DNA of 12,819 bases, from NCBI GenBank assembly GCA_034722035.1, contig JAYENK010000031.1:1-12819 (forward strand), read 5' to 3'. The DNA comes from JAYENK01 sp034722035 (lineage in GTDB: Bacteria > Patescibacteriota > Patescibacteriia > Patescibacteriales > UBA12075). The notes under the pieces were generated by a model that was given only the letters and a program-made list of their open reading frames with translations, was not told the origin of the DNA and made no database searches. This document shows positions 1 to 5,842 of this stretch, piece after piece; the first letter of the stretch is position 1, and each line of letters begins with the position of its first letter. The position numbers and the translations under genes are program-made.

Positions 1-1
1 G

Positions 2-70
2 AAAGATAATGTAGATAATTTAATGGAGGAATTTAAAATATTAATGGAAGAGACAAAAGATTTGGATTAA
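2..70 (+). CDS. C-terminal end of an upstream gene, possibly DNA primase (partial)
   Basis: An open frame enters from the left edge and ends at TAA (68-70). The 22 visible residues are acidic and helical (ending ETKDLD). They lie 31 nt upstream of rpoD in the same direction. In many bacteria the gene before rpoD is dnaG, whose product ends in a helical DnaB-binding region, so DnaG is a reasonable guess from context. The visible residues are too few to identify a family. No terminator separates this gene from rpoD, so the two are probably co-transcribed. Confidence 0.5.
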   Translation, partial: KDNVDNLMEEFKILMEETKDLD

Positions 71-101
71 ATTTTTTTAAAATTAAACTATAGAATTATA
101 A

Positions 102-1448
102 ATGACGGCTAAAAAAGTTACTAAAAAAAAGCCAGTAGCTAAGAAAAAAACAGTAAAGAAAGTTGCTAAAAAACAGGTTAAAAAGCTTGTGCCCAAGGAA
201 AAAACAACAAAAAAAGCAGTTAAGAAAATAACGCCTAAAGCTGTAAAAAAAACTACGAATAAGCAAATTGCAAAAAAGCCGGTAGTTAAGAAAAAAACAA
301 CAAAAAAAGCAGTTAAGAATGTTAAAAAGAAAAAGGTTGTAAAGAAAGAACATGAGATTGTTTATCCTGTAGAGATACAGATAGAAAATCTTTTGGCCAA
401 GGGACGTTCACGTGGTTTTGTTACCGAAACTGAGCTTTTGTATGTTTTTCCGGAAATAGAAGAATACATTTTTGATTATGAAGTATTTTTGGAGAATTTG
501 CAGAAGAATGGAGTACAGATCATTGAGGATACTGGTCGAATTTTAGATGTCGAAACCGATCAGGCTGATAATAGTGCTTTTAATGATGTTTTAAATAATA
601 AAATTACCGATTTATCCAAGCTTTCCTCTGATTCAATCCAGATGTATTTGAAAGAAATTGGTAAAGTTCCGTTATTGAAGCAGACAGAGGAAGTGGAATT
701 GGCTAAGCGTAAAGAAAAGGGTGATCGAGCGGCTGAGCAAAAATTAATTGAGGCCAATCTTCGCCTGGTAGTGTCAATTGCCAAGAAATTTACCGGTGCT
801 AAAGGTTTGTCTCTTTTAGATTTGATTCAAGAAGGGAATATTGGTCTTTTTCGAGCAGTAGAAAAATTTGAATATCGCAAGGGGTATAAATTCTCAACTT
901 ATGCTACTTGGTGGATTCGGCAGGCGATTACTCGTGCTTTGGCCGATCAATCGCGTACAATTCGCATTCCGGTGCATATGGTGGAAACGATAAATAAATT
1001 CACTCAGATTGAGCGTCAATTGATTCAGGATCTCGGACGCGAGCCCCTTCCCGAAGAAATTAGCGCGGAAATGGGGGAAGAAATCAGCAAGGTGCGGCAT
1101 ATTATAAAGATTAGCCAGGATACGATATCCTTAAAAACCAGTGTGGGTGAAAACGAAGAAGATTCTACTTTGGAAGATTTTATTGAAGATGTAAAAAGCG
1201 TGACGCCGGATCGGAGCGCGGCGCTTAAACTTTTAAAGGATTATGTAAAAGAAGTAATTTTTCAACTTAGCCCGAGAGAGCAGAAAATATTGGAAATGCG
1301 TTTTGGCTTGGAAGACGGTGTCGCCCATACCCTGGAAGAGGTTGGTCGAGAATTTGACGTGACCCGCGAACGAATTCGACAGATTGAGGCGAAGGCGCTT
1401 GAGAAGATTCAAGGACATGAAGGGATTCAGAAGTTGAGAGATTATTAG
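102..1448 (+). CDS. rpoD: Primary sigma factor RpoD (SigA/sigma-70) with lysine-rich N-terminal extension
   Basis: Housekeeping sigma subunit of RNA polymerase, which recognises -35 TTGACA and -10 TATAAT promoters. Residues 1-83 are almost only Lys, Ala, Val and Thr in KKxxxKK-type repeats. A region 1.1-like domain follows (about 86-150), then region 1.2 (SDSIQMYLKEIGKVPLL, 176-192) and region 2 (about 213-300). Region 2 holds the 2.3/2.4 core FSTYATWWIRQAITRAL (264-280), whose aromatic and basic residues melt and read the -10. Region 3 spans about 301-375. Region 4 (about 384-448) holds the -35-reading helix VTRERIRQIEAKALEKI (420-436). At 448 residues it is complete. No SD precedes ATG 102, and the start was chosen because the lysine-rich frame opens there. 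Several promoters in this window match its expected specificity. The lysine head is not part of the canonical fold and may bind nucleic acid. Confidence 0.97.
   Translation: MTAKKVTKKKPVAKKKTVKKVAKKQVKKLVPKEKTTKKAVKKITPKAVKKTTNKQIAKKPVVKKKTTKKAVKNVKKKKVVKKEHEIVYPVEIQIENLLAKGRSRGFVTETELLYVFPEIEEYIFDYEVFLENLQKNGVQIIEDTGRILDVETDQADNSAFNDVLNNKITDLSKLSSDSIQMYLKEIGKVPLLKQTEEVELAKRKEKGDRAAEQKLIEANLRLVVSIAKKFTGAKGLSLLDLIQEGNIGLFRAVEKFEYRKGYKFSTYATWWIRQAITRALADQSRTIRIPVHMVETINKFTQIERQLIQDLGREPLPEEISAEMGEEISKVRHIIKISQDTISLKTSVGENEEDSTLEDFIEDVKSVTPDRSAALKLLKDYVKEVIFQLSPREQKILEMRFGLEDGVAHTLEEVGREFDVTRERIRQIEAKALEKIQGHEGIQKLRDY
199..319 (+). repeat. 28-bp direct repeat inside the lysine-rich head of rpoD
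   Basis: The same 28 bases occur at 199-226 and 292-319, 93 bp apart and in the same reading frame. Both copies encode the peptide core KTTKKAVK. Exact nucleotide identity, rather than only similar lysine codons, suggests recent internal duplication or recombination in this A-rich stretch. Confidence 0.85.
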
Positions 1449-1517
1449 TTTTAATGAGTCGAAAGTAGCTGGTAGCAAGCAGTATTTGGATTGATAATTT
1501 ATTTTTTAGATATTTTA

Positions 1518-1551
1518 AACCCCGCGTCGCGATTGCTTGGCGGGGTTTTTT
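1518..1551 (+). terminator. Intrinsic terminator of rpoD
   Basis: Perfect 8-bp stem AACCCCGC (1518-1525) with GCGGGGTT (1540-1547), a 14-nt loop and a T-run to 1551. It lies about 70 nt after the rpoD stop. On the opposite strand the trailing bases are only TTTAAAA, so it would work less well for the convergent gene ending at 1581. Confidence 0.9.
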
Positions 1552-1580
1552 GATTTGTTTTTTTAAAAAGAGTGGAAAGA

Positions 1581-2345
1581 TTAGTATTCTAGAAGCCAGC
1601 GATGGGCTTCAGCCAAAACGCGTCGCATTTCTCGATAATGTTTATCTTCAAAATATTGCTGAGCAACTTTTAGTCGAGGCATAGCCTCGTAGGCGCGATA
1701 ACAATAAGGCGCTGGCCAAAGATTGTTTATCTGCCCTTTAATAAATATGTACTGCGCAAGAACTTTTGTTTGATTTTTATTGAGAAAAGAATTGTTTCGA
1801 TTAACCAGAGTACGTATTTTAGCGGCCGCATTTTTCAGGTCAGCTTTGAGCCAATTGTGTTCATTGCCCAAAAGAGTATGGCGATGGGAGACAACAGCGT
1901 TGTTGCGATTATAAGATTGCAAAATATACCCTTGCTGTCTAATGGCTGTATCCAAATCCTTTATCCGTGTTAATTTGCAATTTTTTCCTTTATGGCGCTG
2001 ACTTTTAATCAAGATAAAACCAAAGTTTAAATATTGGATTCCAAATTGGTCAAGTAGCTCAAGTCGTTTCATGTAAACATCGTTTAAATTGTCGTTTGGT
2101 TTTATTCTTTTTAGGTCTGTTTTTTTTAATTTTAACAGTTTTTTAATTTGAAAATTAAAATTTTTCTCAAAAAGTATTTTTCCGGCATTTTTATAACAAA
2201 TATCAGGCAGTCTTGGCCCAACCCTATTAATTATCTTCCTTTTTTTGTTAGCTGTATAATAATAAGTTTTTTTATTATTATGTCTAGCTAATACGTAAAT
2301 TATCTTGCCATCAACTACTACAACTTCATCAAAGCTTATTTTCAT
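1581..2345 (-). CDS. Hypothetical basic soluble protein, 254 aa (family not recognised)
   Basis: I do not recognise this protein. It is rich in Lys, Asn and Arg, with no signal peptide, no membrane segment and no Cys cluster. The N-terminal ~45 residues look beta-rich (MKISFDEVVVVDGKIIYVLA). The middle is basic (residues about 66-82, KIKKLLKLKK-like). The C-terminus is helical with aromatic and Arg residues, ending HRWLLEY. It is convergent with rpoD. The start is well supported: AAAGGAG (2354-2360, complement) lies 8 nt before ATG, and a promoter lies further upstream. It is therefore probably a real expressed gene. The basic charge would suit nucleic-acid binding, but no motif shows this. 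Confidence 0.8.
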   Translation of the reverse strand: MKISFDEVVVVDGKIIYVLARHNNKKTYYYTANKKRKIINRVGPRLPDICYKNAGKILFEKNFNFQIKKLLKLKKTDLKRIKPNDNLNDVYMKRLELLDQFGIQYLNFGFILIKSQRHKGKNCKLTRIKDLDTAIRQQGYILQSYNRNNAVVSHRHTLLGNEHNWLKADLKNAAAKIRTLVNRNNSFLNKNQTKVLAQYIFIKGQINNLWPAPYCYRAYEAMPRLKVAQQYFEDKHYREMRRVLAEAHRWLLEY

Positions 2346-2395
2346 TTAATCCGCTCCTTTCTTGTTTTTTAAGGTACATTATAATATTTGCCCTA

Positions 2396-2424
2396 ATATT
2401 AAAACAAATTTGAGGTTTTGTCAA
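2396..2424 (-). promoter_or_regulatory. Promoter of the 254-aa hypothetical gene
   Basis: Read on the minus strand: -35 TTGACA (2424-2419, perfect), 17-bp spacer, -10 TAATAT (2401-2396, 4 of 6). Transcription would start near 2389 and give a ~43-nt leader carrying the SD. It is back-to-back with the tRNA promoter at 2453-2481. Confidence 0.6.
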
Positions 2425-2452
2425 GTATTATAGTTTTTTTGGCTTATTTTTC

Positions 2453-2481
2453 TTGACTATTTTATTATTTTTTTCTATTAT
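2453..2481 (+). promoter_or_regulatory. Promoter of the tRNA-Asn transcript
   Basis: -35 TTGACT (2453-2458), 17-bp spacer, -10 TATTAT (2476-2481). The start point would be near 2488, so a leader of about 140 nt precedes the mature tRNA. Confidence 0.65.
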
Positions 2482-2487
2482 ATAAGC

Positions 2488-2631
2488 ACTGCCTAGTGGG
2501 GCAGATTTTTGTGTTAAATATTATTTATATGATTTATTCCCGGATGGCCCTTCGACAGGCTCAGGACAAGCTATCTTGTTTGTATTTTGGGGTTTACATG
2601 GGTTGTCTGGAATAAATAATATTAATTTTAT
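2488..2631 (+). other. Foldable leader upstream of tRNA-Asn
   Basis: No gene is visible here. The segment can fold: CTGCC/GGCAG at its 5' end, then a long stem in which AATATT (2517-2522) and ATTTATTCC (2532-2540) pair with AATATT (2618-2623) and GGAATAAAT (2609-2617), leaving a 9-nt bulge. A smaller GACAAG/CTTGTT hairpin sits inside (about 2566-2580). The 11-mer TTTATTCCCGG occurs at 2533-2543 and again at the tRNA 5' boundary (2627-2637). It may be a processed tRNA leader, a small RNA or a decayed insertion, and I cannot choose between these. Confidence 0.4.
2547..2571 (+). repeat. REP-like motif (CCCTTCGACAGGCTCAGGAC)
   Basis: This GC-rich motif stands out in the AT-rich intergenic DNA. 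From memory, TTCGACARGCTCAGG-type motifs are dispersed intergenic repeats in many bacterial genomes, so this may be one copy of such a family. Only one copy is in the window, so repetition cannot be shown here. Confidence 0.4.
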
Positions 2632-2703
2632 TCCCGGGTAGCGCAGCGGTAGCGCAGTTGACTGTTAATCAATTGGTCGTCGGTTCGAATCCGACCCCGG
2701 GAG
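2632..2703 (+). tRNA. tRNA-Asn (anticodon GTT)
   Basis: Complete 72-nt cloverleaf. Acceptor TCCCGGG (2632-2638) pairs with CCCGGGA (2696-2702), with discriminator G at 2703. D stem GCGC/GCGC has loop AGCGGTA. Anticodon stem GTTGA/TCAAT has loop CTGTTAA and anticodon GTT at 2664-2666. The variable loop is 5 nt. T stem GTCGG/CCGAC has loop TTCGAAT. CCA is not encoded (GC follows), so it must be added after transcription. Confidence 0.97.
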
Positions 2704-2711
2704 CGGTGATA

Positions 2712-2740
2712 AACAAGGCTAATTTTAGTCTTGTTTTTTT
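2712..2740 (+). terminator. Terminator of tRNA-Asn
   Basis: 11-bp stem AACAAGGCTAA (2712-2722) with TTAGTCTTGTT (2725-2735), one G-U pair, a TT loop and a T-run to 2740. It starts 9 nt after the tRNA. Confidence 0.85.
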
Positions 2741-2789
2741 ATACCCCGGACTGGAGTCTGAACTGAGTGTAAGGGGCTAAAGCTTGTTG

Positions 2790-2818
2790 TTGACAAAGTT
2801 TAATAAATATGTTATGCT
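2790..2818 (+). promoter_or_regulatory. Promoter of the transglutaminase-like gene
   Basis: -35 TTGACA (2790-2795, perfect), 17-bp spacer, -10 TATGCT (2813-2818, 4 of 6). The predicted start near 2825 gives a ~63-nt leader. Confidence 0.65.
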
Positions 2819-2874
2819 TTTTAGTTGAAGTTTTTATATAATTTCAATAAGTGTATCGTTTTTTTAAAATATAT

Positions 2875-2880
2875 AGGAGG
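2875..2880 (+). promoter_or_regulatory. Shine-Dalgarno that fixes the start at 2888
   Basis: AGGAGG lies 8 nt before ATG 2888. The frame could be read from ATG 2825, but that codon sits at the predicted transcription start and has no SD. Beginning at 2888 also gives a proper signal peptide. Confidence 0.9.
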
Positions 2881-2887
2881 AAAATTA

Positions 2888-3928
2888 ATGAAGAAGATAG
2901 TTTTTGCTATTATGATTGTAGTTGCGACTTTGTTTGTGTCAAATTGCTTTGCTTTAAGTGATAATGCCAGAATGGTGATTATGTATCTTGGGCAACCAGT
3001 GTTTGGTGGAGAAAATTTTTTACATCAAGTCACCGGATGCAAGATCGCAAATGTTGAGATGGTTAATTTTGATGAGGAGGTGATTTATTTTTCCATACCC
3101 TCAAAAGATTATTCGAGACAAGAGCTCGGGAAATTAGCCAACTCTATTAATAGAGTTGAGTTTGGGCTAACGAAATATTCGAAAGAATTAAAAATCAAAA
3201 AAAATGATGATGGACCCATTATCCTGGGTAAATATCAATATTTGGTTTTTAACAATTATTTCTTTCGGATTGGATTCGATAATTTTAGAGTTGGCAGAGA
3301 GAAATTTGTTTATCAATTTTCTGGGGGTATGAGCTATGATATAACTCTGAGTGAATTGGACGCTTTCGGAAGGAATGTTAACACTTATAATGGTAAAATA
3401 TTAGCCATGCTTAAAAGCGGAGTTGTAATGGTTAATCATGGTGCCTGGGTAGCTAAAAAGGAAGCGTCGCTTACTCGTTTGGTAAACAGGATCACACAAT
3501 CACATAAGAGCTCAATTGACAAGATTCAGGCCTTGCTTGATTTTGTTAATAATGAAATTCAAAACAATTTGCAGGAAACACTCGTTGATTATGAAACCAT
3601 GAAACGGCCTAATGAGGTTTTGATGGCAGGGAGAGGGGATTGTTCAGGAAAAACCACTCTCCTTGCTTCTCTTATCGAGCAGCTGGGCTTTAGTTATCGG
3701 TTGGTGTATTTTGATGGGCATATTACTCTTGGCGTTGCCTGTAGTGAAAGCTTTTCAAACAGAGACGCTTATTTTGAGTGGAGAGGCGAGAGTTATCTCA
3801 TCCTTGAAACAACCACACCTTATTTTAAAATTGGTGATCCACCAATGAAAAAAAGAATAGTGTGTGTGCAAAAACCAGGTGAAGATATTTATTTTTATTC
3901 ATCTGGCAAAAAATTGGTATATAGATGA
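2888..3928 (+). CDS. Secreted transglutaminase-like (papain-fold) protein
   Basis: Protein of 346 residues. It starts with a Sec signal peptide (MKKIVFAIMIVVATLFVSN; likely cleavage after CFA, about residue 22), so it is exported. The N-terminal half (about 25-200) is not recognised. Residues about 205-315 form a transglutaminase/cysteine-protease core: Cys252 in GRGDCSGKTTLLASLIEQLG, His278 in FDGHITLGV, and Glu307 in YLILETTTPYF where the third catalytic residue (usually Asp) would be. This supports a Cys-His-Glu triad. Family members are peptidases, cross-linking enzymes or peptidoglycan-related proteins, and the substrate here is unknown. The gene is a single unit with its own promoter, SD and terminator. 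It lies between tRNA-Asn and a partial copy of the tRNA 3' end, which hints at acquisition. Alternative: a non-catalytic transglutaminase-fold protein. Confidence 0.85.
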   Translation: MKKIVFAIMIVVATLFVSNCFALSDNARMVIMYLGQPVFGGENFLHQVTGCKIANVEMVNFDEEVIYFSIPSKDYSRQELGKLANSINRVEFGLTKYSKELKIKKNDDGPIILGKYQYLVFNNYFFRIGFDNFRVGREKFVYQFSGGMSYDITLSELDAFGRNVNTYNGKILAMLKSGVVMVNHGAWVAKKEASLTRLVNRITQSHKSSIDKIQALLDFVNNEIQNNLQETLVDYETMKRPNEVLMAGRGDCSGKTTLLASLIEQLGFSYRLVYFDGHITLGVACSESFSNRDAYFEWRGESYLILETTTPYFKIGDPPMKKRIVCVQKPGEDIYFYSSGKKLVYR

Positions 3929-3953
3929 TGTTTGGAATAATTTTTAAATTCAA

Positions 3954-3986
3954 CCCCCGAGGAATTCATTTCTCGGGGTTTTTTTT
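3954..3986 (+). terminator. Terminator of the transglutaminase-like gene
   Basis: Stem CCCCGAG (3955-3961) with CTCGGGG (3972-3978), a 10-nt loop and eight T (3979-3986). It lies 26 nt after the stop codon. Confidence 0.9.
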
Positions 3987-3996
3987 ATACAAAACA

Positions 3997-4024
3997 GGTT
4001 CTAACTTTCTCCAGCCCCGGGAGC
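3997..4024 (+). repeat. Degenerate copy of the tRNA-Asn 3' end
   Basis: CCCCGGGAGC (4015-4024) repeats exactly the last bases of tRNA-Asn plus one (2695-2704). Before it, GGTTCTAA...TCCAG resembles the T-arm GGTTCGAATCCGA with five extra bases (CTTTC). It cannot form a tRNA by itself. It may be the far attachment site or scar of a small element integrated at the tRNA, or a decayed tRNA duplication. Confidence 0.5.
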
Positions 4025-4028
4025 ATTA

Positions 4029-4060
4029 AAAAAATATCTCTAGTTCTAGAGATATTTTTT
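4029..4060 (+). repeat. Inverted repeat, 15-bp perfect arms
   Basis: The arms at 4029-4043 and 4046-4060 are exact complements around a TT loop. The ends are A6 and T6, so as RNA it would resemble a bidirectional terminator. The nearest gene ends 100 bp upstream and already has a terminator. Confidence 0.75.
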
Positions 4061-4085
4061 ATGTTTAGGGACGGACACTCGAACG

Positions 4086-4131
4086 AATAAATAAAATAGT
4101 GTCATCTATAGATGACACTATTTTATTTATT
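4086..4131. repeat. Perfect 46-bp palindrome next to the glyS promoter
   Basis: Both 23-base arms match without error. The core is GTGTCATCTATAGATGACAC and the flanks are A/T-rich. The last two bases overlap the -35 box (4130-4135) of the T-box promoter. It could be an operator for a dimeric regulator, a bidirectional terminator or a cruciform-forming site. Confidence 0.85.
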
Positions 4132-4157
4132 GACAAAATTCAATATTCAGTTATAAT
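4130..4157 (+). promoter_or_regulatory. Promoter of the T-box/glyS transcript
   Basis: -35 TTGACA (4130-4135, perfect), 16-bp spacer, -10 TATAAT (4152-4157, perfect). The predicted start near 4163-4165 is exactly the first paired base of T-box Stem I. Confidence 0.9.
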
Positions 4158-4162
4158 GATTA

Positions 4163-4331
4163 TATCAATTAAGGGAGATTGGCGCCCTGCTCCGTTAATA
4201 ACGGTAATTGATAAAAAATAAGAGGCCCGTCTTCGCTAAAGCTACGACGTGGCAAGCTAGATGGAACCGCGAGAGAGAAATCTCGTTCTAGTATATTAAT
4301 TTATTTTAATATTTTAGAACGAGATTTTTTT
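4163..4331 (+). promoter_or_regulatory. Glycine T-box riboswitch (tRNA-sensing leader) of glyS
   Basis: Transcription-attenuating RNA that binds uncharged tRNA-Gly. Stem I is closed by ATCAATTA (4164-4171) with TAATTGAT (4205-4212) and spans only ~51 nt. Stem III is GCCCGTC (4225-4231) with GACG-T-GGC (4246-4253). The antiterminator is complete: helix CTAGA (4257-4261) with TCTAG (4287-4291), T-box bulge TGGAACC (4262-4268), helix GCGAGA (4269-4274) with TCTCGT (4281-4286). The bulge UGGA is complementary to UCCA, the 3' end expected of bacterial tRNA-Gly. Candidate Gly specifier codons are GGC (4181-4183) and GGU (4203-4205, followed by A). Sequence alone does not settle which one is used. 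The usual upper Stem I modules appear to be missing. Confidence 0.93.
4279..4331 (+). terminator. T-box terminator competing with the antiterminator
   Basis: 12-bp perfect stem AATCTCGTTCTA (4279-4290) with TAGAACGAGATT (4315-4326), closed by an AT loop and followed by T to 4331. Its 5' arm reuses the 3' strands of both antiterminator helices, so the two structures exclude each other. Confidence 0.93.
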
Positions 4332-4348
4332 ATTAATAAAATATAAAT

Positions 4349-5728
4349 ATGACAAAAGAAAAAAAAGATGATTTAATGCAAAAAATTACGTCTTTGGCAA
4401 AAAGACGGGGGTTTGTTTTTCCGGCCTGTGAAATTTATGGCGGCTTGGCTAATTCTTATAGCTATGGACCATACGGCGCGGAACTTAAAAAGAATATTAA
4501 AGATTTGTGGTGGAAAACATTTGTTCAGACAAGGAATGATATGGTGGGAATGGACGGGCCGATTCTTCTCCACCCCAAACTTTGGGAGGCAAGCGGACAT
4601 ACCAGCGGTTTTAATGATGCGATGGTTGACTGTAAAAAATGTAATAAAAGATTCAGAGCCGATCATTTAGTCCGGGAATTAACCGGAAAAGACATGGAAG
4701 GAGAGTTGGAAGAAATGAATAAAATTCTTTCGAATAAAGAAATGAAATGTCCGGAATGCGGGGCAAGCGATTGGACTGAGGTTAAAAACATGGCTATGAT
4801 GTTTAAAACTGAGATGAACGGAGTTGAGGGTGACATGCATCTTCGCCCTGAAACAGCCGGAGCAATTTTTGTTGATTTTAAAAATATTATAGATTCAATG
4901 CGAGTCAAAATTCCTTTTGGCGTGGCGCAAATCGGCAAAGCTTTTCGCAATGAAATTGTGGCGCGTAATTTTATATTTCGTATTCGCGAATTTGAGCAAA
5001 TGGAAATTGAATACTATATTGATCCGGAAACAGAATGGGAGCCTTTGTTTGATGAATGGCTAGACAAACAAGAGGAATTTGCTCTTGCGATTGGCGCGAA
5101 AAAAAAAGATATGAGACGATATGAGCATCCAAAAGAAAAATTGTCGCATTATTCAAAAAAAACAATTGACATTGAATATAAGTTTCCTTTTGGTTTTGGC
5201 GAACTTTTTGGTTTGGCGCATCGCGGAGATTTTGATTTGAGTCAGCACTCAAAATTTTCGAATGTTAAATTGGAATATTTTGATGCCACTAATAATCGTA
5301 AATATACACCGCATGTTTTAGAACCGACTGTTGGTGTTGACCGTTTGATCTTTACCGCTTTAACCGCTGCATATACAGAAGAAAAATTAGAAAAAAAAGA
5401 TAAGCGGGTGGTGATGAAATTTCCCAAAAAAATAGCCCCGATTAAAGTTGCGGTTTTCCCTTTGTTGAAAAACAAGCCGGCCCTAGTGGATAAGGCAAAA
5501 GAGATTTACAGAAAATTATCAAAGAATTATATGTGTGAATTTGATGATAATGGTAATATTGGTAAGCGTTATCGCCGACAGGACGAGATTGGTACGCCTT
5601 ACTGCGTTACGGTTGATTTTGATACGATTGAAAAGGATGATTCTGTGACCGTTCGTGATCGTGATACGATGGAGCAAAAAAGAGTGAAATTGGACAAATT
5701 AGAACAGTTTTTTAGTGAAAAATTGTAA
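4349..5728 (+). CDS. glyS: Glycyl-tRNA synthetase, dimer type
   Basis: Cytoplasmic enzyme that joins glycine to tRNA-Gly using ATP. It is the single-chain class II form (alpha2 type, also called glyQS or GRS1), not the alpha2beta2 bacterial form. The N-terminal RRGFVFPACEIYGG (19-32) and SYSYGPYGAELK (37-48) are typical. A zinc-binding insert has Cys95, Cys98, Cys134 and Cys137 (CKKC and CPEC). RPETAGAIFVDF (166-177) lines the active site. Motif 2 is GKAFRNEI (196-203) to REFEQMEIEYY (213-223). Motif 3 is HVLEPTVGVDRLIF (322-335). The anticodon-binding domain is about 362-459. At 459 residues it is full length. No SD precedes ATG 4349. The T-box upstream links expression to glycine charging, an independent support for the assignment. 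No clear terminator follows. Confidence 0.97.
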   Translation: MTKEKKDDLMQKITSLAKRRGFVFPACEIYGGLANSYSYGPYGAELKKNIKDLWWKTFVQTRNDMVGMDGPILLHPKLWEASGHTSGFNDAMVDCKKCNKRFRADHLVRELTGKDMEGELEEMNKILSNKEMKCPECGASDWTEVKNMAMMFKTEMNGVEGDMHLRPETAGAIFVDFKNIIDSMRVKIPFGVAQIGKAFRNEIVARNFIFRIREFEQMEIEYYIDPETEWEPLFDEWLDKQEEFALAIGAKKKDMRRYEHPKEKLSHYSKKTIDIEYKFPFGFGELFGLAHRGDFDLSQHSKFSNVKLEYFDATNNRKYTPHVLEPTVGVDRLIFTALTAAYTEEKLEKKDKRVVMKFPKKIAPIKVAVFPLLKNKPALVDKAKEIYRKLSKNYMCEFDDNGNIGKRYRRQDEIGTPYCVTVDFDTIEKDDSVTVRDRDTMEQKRVKLDKLEQFFSEKL

Positions 5729-5752
5729 TTTTTTAGTAAAAACAAAAAAAAC

Positions 5753-5781
5753 TTGACAAAAAATATAAATGGGCATATACT
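5753..5781 (+). promoter_or_regulatory. Promoter of the DUF5320-DUF134-SLAC1 operon
   Basis: -35 TTGACA (5753-5758, perfect), 17-bp spacer, -10 TATACT (5776-5781). The start would be near 5788, giving a ~55-nt leader. A 10-bp palindrome TTTCTAGAAA (5820-5829) lies just before the SD and could be an operator, but this is weak. Confidence 0.8.
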
Positions 5782-5830
5782 CATAAATAGATAGAGAAAA
5801 TATTATTAATTTTTCTTGATTTCTAGAAAA

Positions 5831-5838
5831 GAGGTGAT
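5831..5838 (+). promoter_or_regulatory. Shine-Dalgarno that fixes the DUF5320 start
   Basis: GAGGTGAT is a full 8-base match to the 16S anti-SD. It points to ATG 5843 rather than the in-frame ATT/ATG further upstream, which lie before it. Confidence 0.88.
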
Positions 5839-5842
5839 AAAT

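Noticed and set aside
199..319. CRISPR-like repeat
   Set aside because: Only two copies, inside a coding gene, with in-frame lysine codons explaining the sequence.
96..353. Minus-strand frame rich in Phe/Leu/Asn opposite the start of rpoD
   Set aside because: It is the complement of the lysine-rich codons of rpoD, with no SD or promoter, and its composition is explained by the A-rich plus strand.
2488..2626. 6S RNA candidate (bulged long stem behind a promoter)
   Set aside because: The stem is bulged and AT-rich, but the segment is shorter than typical 6S RNA, shows no recognisable conserved 6S core, and runs without a terminator into tRNA-Asn. Kept only as a foldable leader.
2743..2780. 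GC-rich piece ACCCCGG...GGGGCT between the tRNA terminator and the next promoter as a second tRNA or att remnant
   Set aside because: It shares only 7 bases with the tRNA 3' end and forms no tRNA arm or convincing stem.
2825..2887. N-terminal extension of the transglutaminase-like protein from ATG 2825
   Set aside because: It has no SD, lies at the predicted transcription start, and would bury the signal peptide. ATG 2888 has AGGAGG at ideal spacing.
5718..5734. AAAAATT/AATTTTT hairpin at the glyS stop as a terminator
   Set aside because: All A/T pairs with a 2-nt loop and overlapping the stop codon, too weak to support.
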